Shown here: in pieces, positions 58,166 through 64,000 of the stretch
How the letters are laid out: every line of letters begins with the position of its first letter
Position numbering within the stretch: position 1 is the stretch's first letter
Assembly (NCBI GenBank): GCA_028023455.1
Contig: JAQFVV010012495.1
Span: 3,862,516 to 3,926,515 of the forward strand
From: Epiperipatus broadwayi
Taxonomy: Eukaryota > Onychophora > Udeonychophora > Euonychophora > Peripatidae
Direction: 5' to 3'
DNA length: 64,000 nucleotides
Notes under the pieces: model-generated
Seen by the model: the letters and a program-made list of their open reading frames with translations, nothing else
Told to the model about the DNA's origin: nothing
Databases searched by the model: none
Position numbers and translations under genes: made by a program

Positions 58166-58560
58166 TAAAATGAATAATATTTATAGGTATCAATTGGAAG
58201 ATACAAAATCAGTGGGCGTTAAATAAAAAATTGAATTGAAACACACATTATTTATTCACAAGAGAATTGGAGGTTGGGAAAATAAATTAGGAATAGGGGT
58301 GGGAAATCCTACAGTTAAACCAAGAAAGTAGATAATGTGGTGACTCTTTTTTTATGTTAATAACAATGTAGAAGACATGGAATTGTTATTAAAAAATGTG
58401 GAAAGTGAAAAAGAAGTATAATATTCATGTCAGTTCATGAAGTAAAATCTAATAATTTAAGGTCCTAGTATTTAATGGGAAGCATCAAACTAAAAGATGG
58501 TAAATGGAAGACATTTGTTTTAGACATTATAAAAATATATATTTGTTTTAGTCATTATTT
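58166..58560 (+). pseudogene. LINE-A copy 3, downstream part
   Basis: Resumes with 'MNNIYRYQLEDTKSV' (compare ENNYYMYKLGNIESV of copy 1), then GIGVGN, and a LFFYVNNNVEDMELLLKNVESEKE piece that matches the post-catalytic region (FFCVCRKRENMEVML...). The catalytic FVDD is lost. Homology fades after about 58,520. Confidence 0.5.
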
Positions 58561-59205
58561 AAATATACTTTTTAAGTTTTTGATATATATTTTAATTAAA
58601 TATTTATTTCACCAATTTATAGTTCTACAAAAAATATTCATTCTAGATTGATTTAATACTAGCTTTGCAAAGAATTTTTTTAATGTCGTTTTAGTCTTTG
58701 CTTTGAATCACGTAATTGAACTTGAAAATTAGATAAAATTTTCTGATAAGATTATTGTTTTTATATTGTCCCTTAAATTTCTAAAAGTAAAACTTATATA
58801 ATTATAATTCTTTTTGTCACACTTCATAATTGAACAATAATGATTTAATTAATTTTATTTTTTAAAGTTCATTAATAAAATGCATCTACCTTGCATAAAA
58901 GTGCTTCCCTGTGGAGTTTAGGAACATCACCAGCTAATTTTTAAATTTGATATCCTGTTTATAATTTCCCTTAAAATTACATTTGTAAAACTTGTTTAAG
59001 CTGCATGAATATGCATTTATTAAATCAATACTCATAATAATGGACATTAGGAATTGTATTAAACAATTTGTTGTAAAAAATGTATTTTGTGGATTGGCCC
59101 GTTCTGTTTAAAGTTTGAGAATTTTTGACAATTGATTTTTGTGCTTTTTAGCCAAAGAAGATACTTTGACATAAAAGCTCTATATGATATATGTTAAAAA
59201 GAAAT
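58561..59205. other. AT-rich non-coding stretch
   Basis: No recognisable gene or repeat. Confidence 0.5.
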
Positions 59206-59440
59206 TATAGTTTAATGAAAGATATGTTTGAAGGAATGGTGAATGGAGGAAGAAAAAAAAGAATGGAAGAGATTGACATTATTGAATGATATAAGTAATG
59301 GGAAGAGTTACATGGAATTGAAGAGCTGAGCGAGGAAGAGAATGGAAGGGTAAAATGGATGGATTGATCATGTGACTATTCTTTGGACCTGTCCATTTGA
59401 CAGAATACTGTTGATGATGATGTAAAGTGCAAATCTAGTA
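59206..59440 (+). mobile_element. LINE-B 3' end, truncated copy
   Basis: Nearly identical to 61,213-61,445: 'aagaaattatagtttaatgaaagatatg', 'agagattgacattattgaatgatataagtaatgggaagagttacatggaattg' in parts, and the 3' end 'cctgtccatttgacagaatactgttgatgatgatg'. It is a 5'-truncated insertion of about 230 bp, same orientation, about 2 kb upstream of the longer copy. Confidence 0.85.
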
Positions 59441-59896
59441 TTCAAATAATGACATGTAATCACATTAAAAAACCTTCAAATTTTTTATTACTTTTTAATG
59501 GTTTATGATGACTCTGCTAAATGACCGCAGTGAAATTTCCTTTTGATTTTCGTAAAATCACATGACTTTCTTAAAATCACATGACTTTCTTCCTGACACA
59601 TTACAATCGATGAGCCATCTAACATCAGCAAGTGAAAAAAAATAACACTTCCTTAAAGTTTTTGCGAGTTGCAAGTTGATTCTTGGAGTTATTTCTTTAT
59701 TTTATTTTGATTATTTTATTGACTTTAATAAAAATAATGCATAGCCGATGAAAAGATAATTTATCGGAAGGTTCGAAGCTGTTGCATTAATCGTGACCAA
59801 CAGTAACCTATCTAGATATTTATTAGACATCGTAAAACAATTTCAAATATCTGTTAACACAATCAAAGTAGACTGGTAATTTTTCTGAATCGTTAT
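59441..59896. other. AT-rich non-coding stretch with a 2-copy tandem repeat
   Basis: 'aaaatcacatgactttctt' occurs twice in tandem at 59,553-59,591. Nothing else recognised. Confidence 0.5.
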
Positions 59897-59990
59897 AATA
59901 TTTACTGAGGCTATAACCTCGATAATATGTGTGTAAAATGCGATAGTAGGGACCTCTACAGGTGTTTTAACCACAAGCTTACGCTATGGA
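59897..59990. mobile_element. One arm of the palindromic MITE family
   Basis: 'ataatatttactgaggctataacctcgata' through 'gtagggacctctacaggtgttttaaccacaagctta' matches one arm of the 36,410-36,632 element up to its centre (AAGCTT), then stops. It is a half element or a deletion product. Confidence 0.65.
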
Positions 59991-60309
59991 AGAAAAGAGG
60001 GGAACCCTTCTTTACTTCAACCTACTTTCTATTTAAATAGGTGAAGCTGAAGCGGTTAGATCTGCGAGCGTGAAGCTATTCAATACTTCACTGATTAAAT
60101 CCACATTTCTTATTACACATTAATACCCGCGAAATCTTTCGATTTATATGAAATTTTTTTCAAAGGTGTGTCTACTTTATGGCTGTACACTTTAAAATAT
60201 TTTTGTACAGATAAAGTTCCATTCATCATTCCCACACATTTCAACTGCTTTTTTTAAAACCTAAAATTAACATCATATGAATAATATTTTTTTCTGGAAT
60301 GGTGAAATT

Positions 60310-61445
60310 AACATTTAGATGGTACATAATATTGAAAAGGATAAAGGAATTGGTATATGTTTTGTGGATTTGGAAAAAGCATTTAATAAAATAGTCTGGA
60401 ATAAACTTATGTCCATCTTAAAAGACAAAGGGGAATTTTGGAAAGAGAGAAGATGGGTTTGGAATATGAATACTGGACAAAAGATAAGAATAAAATTGGA
60501 GAGTAATGAGACTTATGAAGTGAATATAGAGAGTGGAGTTAGGCAAGGATGCAATGTGTCAGATGTTCTCTTTACTGTGTATTTAAAAGACATACTAATT
60601 AATTATTTAGATGTTGGAGGAACAAATGTTGGTGGTAGAGTAATAAAATGTATAAGATTTTCAGATGATGTGGCTCTTATAGCTGAGGTTGAAAAGTGTC
60701 TTCAGAATATGTTGAATAAATTGAACGAATGATATATGGAATAAAGATTAATGATGAGAAGATTTTATGTTTATGCATAGGGAGAAATACAAAAAGACTG
60801 CAAATTGAAATCCATGATAGTTCAACAGGTAAAGGGATTTAGATATTTGGGTAGTTGGCTGAGGGTGGAAGAAAAAAGTGAAGATGAAATTAAAAGAAGA
60901 ATAGCATTTGAAAAGAAGGCATTTATTAAGAGAAAAAAGATATTTTGTGGATCTTTGAAAAGAGAATTAACAAAAAGATTAATCAAATGCTATGTGTGGA
61001 GTGTACTAATGTATGGCTGTAAAACATGTACAATGAGTGATAAAATTAGGAACTGATTGGAAGCCTTTGAGATAAGGACATGGAGAAGAAAGGAAAAAAT
61101 CAGTTGGGTGAATAAAATAACTAATAAAGAAGTTTTGAAAAGAGTAAATGAAAAAAAGAATGTTGATTGAGGAAATCAGAGAGAGAAAGAGAAACTGGAT
61201 TGAACATATGTTAAGAAGAAATTATAGTTTAATGAAAGATATGTTGAAAGGAATGGTGAATGGAAGTAAGAAGAAAGGATGGAAGAGATTGACATTATTG
61301 AATGATATAAGTAATGGGAAGAGTTACATGGAATTGAAGAGCTGAGCAAGGAAGAGAATGGAATGTAAAAATGGATGATTTGATGATGTGACTATTTTTT
61401 GGACCTATCCATTTGACAGAAAACTGTTGATGATGATGATAATAA
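60310..61445 (+). pseudogene. LINE-B reverse transcriptase, 5'-truncated
   Basis: First frame (60,319-60,732): ICFVDLEKAFNKIVWNKLM (motif A), SGVRQGCNVSDVLF, and the catalytic box CIRFSDDVALIAE (usual F-A-D-D, here FSDD). After a frameshift: FRYLGSWLRVEEKSEDEIKRRI, KRLIKCYVWSVLMYGCKT, LEAFEIRTWRR, KISWVNKITNKEVLKRVNEKK and RKRNWIEHMLRR. This ordered C-terminal set (YLGSW, YVWSVLLYG-E-W, EAFEMW-YRRM, ISW-D, NEEVL, W-GH-LRH) is typical of a LINE family widespread in invertebrates. Only a few frameshifts and stops are present. The 3' end is TTGACAGAAAACTGTTGATGATGATGATAA. Endonuclease and N-terminal RT are missing. Confidence 0.85.
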
Positions 61446-61674
61446 TTGATATTTGTTTTCAACTCTGGTATGATTAGTCAATGAGACAAATGATATTAAT
61501 CAGGTCAAATTTCCAATTACAAGACTGGTTAGATTTGTAAGACAGGATAATAAATATAAATAATTCATTTTATGTTTACAAATTGTGAATCTCACACTAG
61601 AAGGTTGTATATTTATAGAAGTAGTTCTTGAAAAATTTATTGATTTAATGATACATAAGTATTAACACCATATT

Positions 61675-61677
<3 letters not shown>
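61446..61677. other. AT-rich non-coding stretch
   Basis: No recognisable feature. Confidence 0.5.

Positions 61678-61716
<39 letters not shown>
61678..61716. repeat. (TA)n microsatellite
   Basis: About nineteen TA units in tandem, directly before the family A relic. Confidence 0.95.
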
Positions 61717-61718
<2 letters not shown>

Positions 61719-61724
61719 AACAAC

Positions 61725-61930
61725 TCTCTCCACACAATAGTGCTACTTAGTAATAAAGCAATAATAATTAATAAATGCCATAAGATTTGTGCATTTAAAT
61801 ACCTATCTAGTGTCGATTCAGACTCAAACTTTCTGATATTTATTGACATTATAGTAGCTTTCACTAGGTGGACTATGGTATGGAGAGAATTGTTATTATT
61901 TTAATAGTTTATGCAAGGAAAAGAAATAAT
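61725..61930 (-). mobile_element. Family A element, old relic
   Basis: 'caactctctccacacaatagtgctac', 'aagatttgtgcatttaaatacctatctagtg', 'gtagctttca' and the inverted end 'ggtatggagagaattgttatt' keep the order of a family A copy. The ribozyme region is no longer recognisable. Confidence 0.6.
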
Positions 61931-62067
61931 AGTTAGTTATGTTTAATATACAAGGTTCTATACACCCACAGTCTGTGTGTAGAATAATTTTGTATAAAAA
62001 AATTTGGTCTCTGTGGTAAAGTTTTAATCTTTAGTGTCTATATAAGTATATTAGACCATTAATAAAG

Positions 62068-62170
62068 GTTGGGATTCCACCTTTATTGTTAAAAGGAGGT
62101 TGCCTTGACAACAGTTTGAAATTGTTGATTGTTATTGATATTGGCATTGTCTAAGTGTTGACTCATTTTT
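62068..62170 (+). repeat. Unnamed repeat, copy 2
   Basis: Second copy of the 45,640-45,760 repeat ('gggattccacctttattgttaaaa ... attgttgattgttattgat'). Confidence 0.65.
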
Positions 62171-62458
62171 AATGAATAATAAAAGTATGCCTTACTTTTT
62201 CAGTAATGCTACCTTTCAGTCATCTCACATATAACCAAAACTATTTGATTCAAACTACAATAACACTGAAAAATAAGCAAAACAAATCATCTCAAATCAT
62301 GTTTCATCAAAAACAAATTTTTAAGCTGTGATGCTATTCTGGATATATGTATTATTTTGTAGATAAACTATTGTTGTTTCTGTGTTATCAAACCTTTACT
62401 GAATTTATTTTTTTAACTTATTTATGCATAGTTATCTTCAACATATGCAAGATATTCT

Positions 62459-62540
62459 TCAGCGACAGCTGCTTTATAAGCAGTTGTCCCGGGTTAGTGG
62501 GTTTGCTTCCTGGCTGATGCTATGACACATGAAATATTCT
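62459..62540 (+). mobile_element. tRNA-Val-derived SINE, 5'-truncated copy
   Basis: Starts inside the D arm (tcagcgacagctgc), continues through the anticodon arm (loop TTTATAA), 'ttgtcccgggttagtgggtttgcttcctggctgatgc' in pieces, and ends with the family's TATGACACATGAAA. Same family as 16,082-16,181; 5' truncation is typical of LINE-driven copying. Confidence 0.75.
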
Positions 62541-63064
62541 TATATACTCATTAAATGAAACAAACAGCCATAAATTATGCATGAATGCTCTTATTAAATA
62601 ACATTAAATTTTTATGACATATATATAATTTTATTTTATCAATGAATTTTTTAGTTTTCTAATACAATTATTTCTATTTTTGTTTGTTATTTAATATTTT
62701 CAATATATTTAATTTAGTAAAGTTACTTTTATTAATTTAAATATTAAAAATTGATTTTATAGTTTGTACACAGTATTTTTATAAATAAATAAATAAAAAT
62801 TATTTTTTATCAGTAACACTTTTTTAAAATTCTACAATACTAAATTGAATTGTTTTATTTATATGGATTCGTAAGTATTTTTTATAATGAATATTTCTAT
62901 TCTTTTGTACCATTTAAAAAAGGTATTATCATTATTAATGGATGATTTTAATGAATATTTTTATCATTTGTATATATATCCTAACTATTATTGCTATTAA
63001 TAGGAGAGTATTATGCAACCATATGCAGTTGTTTTTGCAAATAAGAGCAGATTAAAGTAAGAAA
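62541..63064. other. AT-rich non-coding stretch
   Basis: No recognisable feature. Confidence 0.5.
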
Positions 63065-63290
63065 GTAGAATTAAAGATAAATAAATGTTAAAAAGACTAA
63101 AGTAATGTTTAGTGGATTTTCTCGAAAGAAGAAACTAAAGATTGATTATGATAAGTTAGAAGAAGATAACAAAACTACAAATATCTTGGTCAGATTATTA
63201 CTACAAGTGGAAACGTAATGGAGGAAATAATCATAAAATTAAACTTGGTTGGAGTGCTTTTGGTAAAAATAACTTAATATTAACTGTTTC
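63065..63290 (+). pseudogene. RTE LINE internal fragment
   Basis: 'aaaaagactaaagtaatgtttagtggatttt', 'gattgattatgataagttaga' and 'tggagtgcttttggtaaaaataac' match the part of the RTE LINE that encodes KKSKVMFNGF, KIDYDELE and WSAFGRNN (minus strand 25,470-25,285). It has a frameshift and no 3' tail, so this is a fragment left by rearrangement. Confidence 0.75.
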
Positions 63291-63895
63291 AGATTCAGGC
63301 GCCATATTGAATTTTTTTAAAAACTGACTTGAGACACAATTTTCACAATAACTTCAGTTTTAATTATGTTAGAGCAAAAAAATTTACATTAATAAAAACT
63401 AGAAAAACTAAGGAAAACAATAAATCTAAGACAAATAGTGATAACCATTTAAAAAATAAGAAAAAAAAAGAAATTTCAACATTCCACATAATTATTATTT
63501 TATTACTTGTTCATAATTTCTAATTTCTCATTAACTAAGTTTGAATTACATCTTCAGTGATAATTTCTTTGTATTCCTCACAAAATTATCTTTCAAACCG
63601 TATATAATATGTCTTGCCTGAGATAATCCATAGTTTCAGAATCTCCAAAAGTATTCACATAAGAATTCTTCATTTTTATCTTGTACCCCAAAAGTTACCA
63701 AAACTCAAAGGTGTCTATAAGGAAAAGATTCATCCTAATAAAAGATACAAAACAAACCATTTCCAGAAGATAGATATGCATTTGTCAACATAGCAATTGA
63801 CTTCTTGTCTATCTAAAATTAAAAATTTTAAACTACTATCTGTATCACTGATAAAATTAGTTTCATCTCTTCATTTTTTATTTTTTTGTGTACAT
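63291..63895. other. AT-rich non-coding stretch
   Basis: No recognisable gene; the 64-codon frame at 63,329 is Lys/Asn-rich low-complexity sequence. Confidence 0.5.
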
Positions 63896-63971
63896 CAGTG
63901 ATGTTTATATTCATTATGCACACCAGTGATGTTTATATTCTTTATGCACAACAGTGATGCTATATTGTTAT
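63896..63971. repeat. 28-bp tandem repeat, about 2.6 copies
   Basis: 'cagtgatgtttatattc' followed by 'attatgcacac' / 'tttatgcacaa' recurs at a 28-bp period and runs out near the window edge. It may be the start of a longer array. Confidence 0.75.
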
Positions 63972-64000
63972 ATTTATTGTATCACATAGATATAATTTAT

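Noticed and set aside
1-64000. CRISPR array, bacterial operon or phage
   Set aside because: No regularly spaced repeats, no ribosome-binding-site-led frames, no operon spacing; all features are eukaryotic repeats.

Overview
The window looks like nuclear DNA from an invertebrate animal. By eye it is about three-quarters A+T, has no long open reading frame, and is dense with decayed retroelements, foldback DNA elements and dinucleotide runs. I cannot name the species. No complete host gene is visible. The only host-gene candidate is a 9-codon first exon on the minus strand (11,802-11,828) followed by a perfect splice donor. It resembles the N-terminus of FCHO-type F-BAR proteins, so much of 1-11.8 kb could be its first intron; this is tentative.

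The main theme is Penelope-like elements (PLEs) and short hammerhead-ribozyme (HHR) elements that behave like them. Three unrelated HHR families can be folded from the sequence: family A (about ten copies; best at 42,482-42,540, 42,873-42,931 and 41,650-41,708), family B (15,529-15,591, 33,613-33,675, 34,415-34,480) and family C (4,273-4,341). All are type I, keep the CUGANGA and GAAA cores, have an internal loop in stem I, and have a stem III reduced to a self-complementary sequence, which suggests cleavage as a dimer. Four host elements have recognisable 12-14 bp target-site duplications, and family A carries an asymmetric tail, both as known for PLEs. PLE coding remnants (reverse transcriptase and GIY-YIG endonuclease) lie at 18.5-20.0 kb (minus), 21.3-21.8 kb (plus), 44.9-45.3 kb and 46.35-47.25 kb. 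Decayed HHR-like arms sit between the first two, tying the ribozyme repeats to PLEs.

Layout: 3.15-4.24 kb Tigger-like element, then the family C ribozyme; 5.4-5.7 kb LINE scrap; 13.65-13.97 kb TA-flanked foldback; 15.4-17.85 kb family B solo element, a tRNA-Val-derived SINE, a tRNA-like hairpin and a family A element; 18.5-22.9 kb PLE cluster and foldback; 23.8-28.2 kb diverged tandem repeats around a nearly complete RTE-type LINE (minus); 28.2-29.9 kb foldback and hAT MITE; 31-34.6 kb SINE and large inverted family A and B clusters; 34.6-36.4 kb LINE endonuclease remnant; 36.4-38.5 kb palindromic MITE, small PLE derivative and RTE tail; 39.7-43.1 kb three family A elements; 44.9-47.5 kb PLE; 48.2-50.1 kb RTE tail and a minus-strand array of LINE 3' ends (LINE-A); 53.0-58.6 kb plus-strand tandem array of three LINE-A copies, the third split by a foldback element; 59.2-61.4 kb a second LINE (LINE-B) and a duplicate of its 3' end; 61.7-64 kb small relics.

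Nothing works together as a host pathway. The likely functional relations are between parasites: PLE and LINE enzymes as trans-acting machinery, and ribozyme elements, SINEs and MITEs as their non-autonomous passengers.
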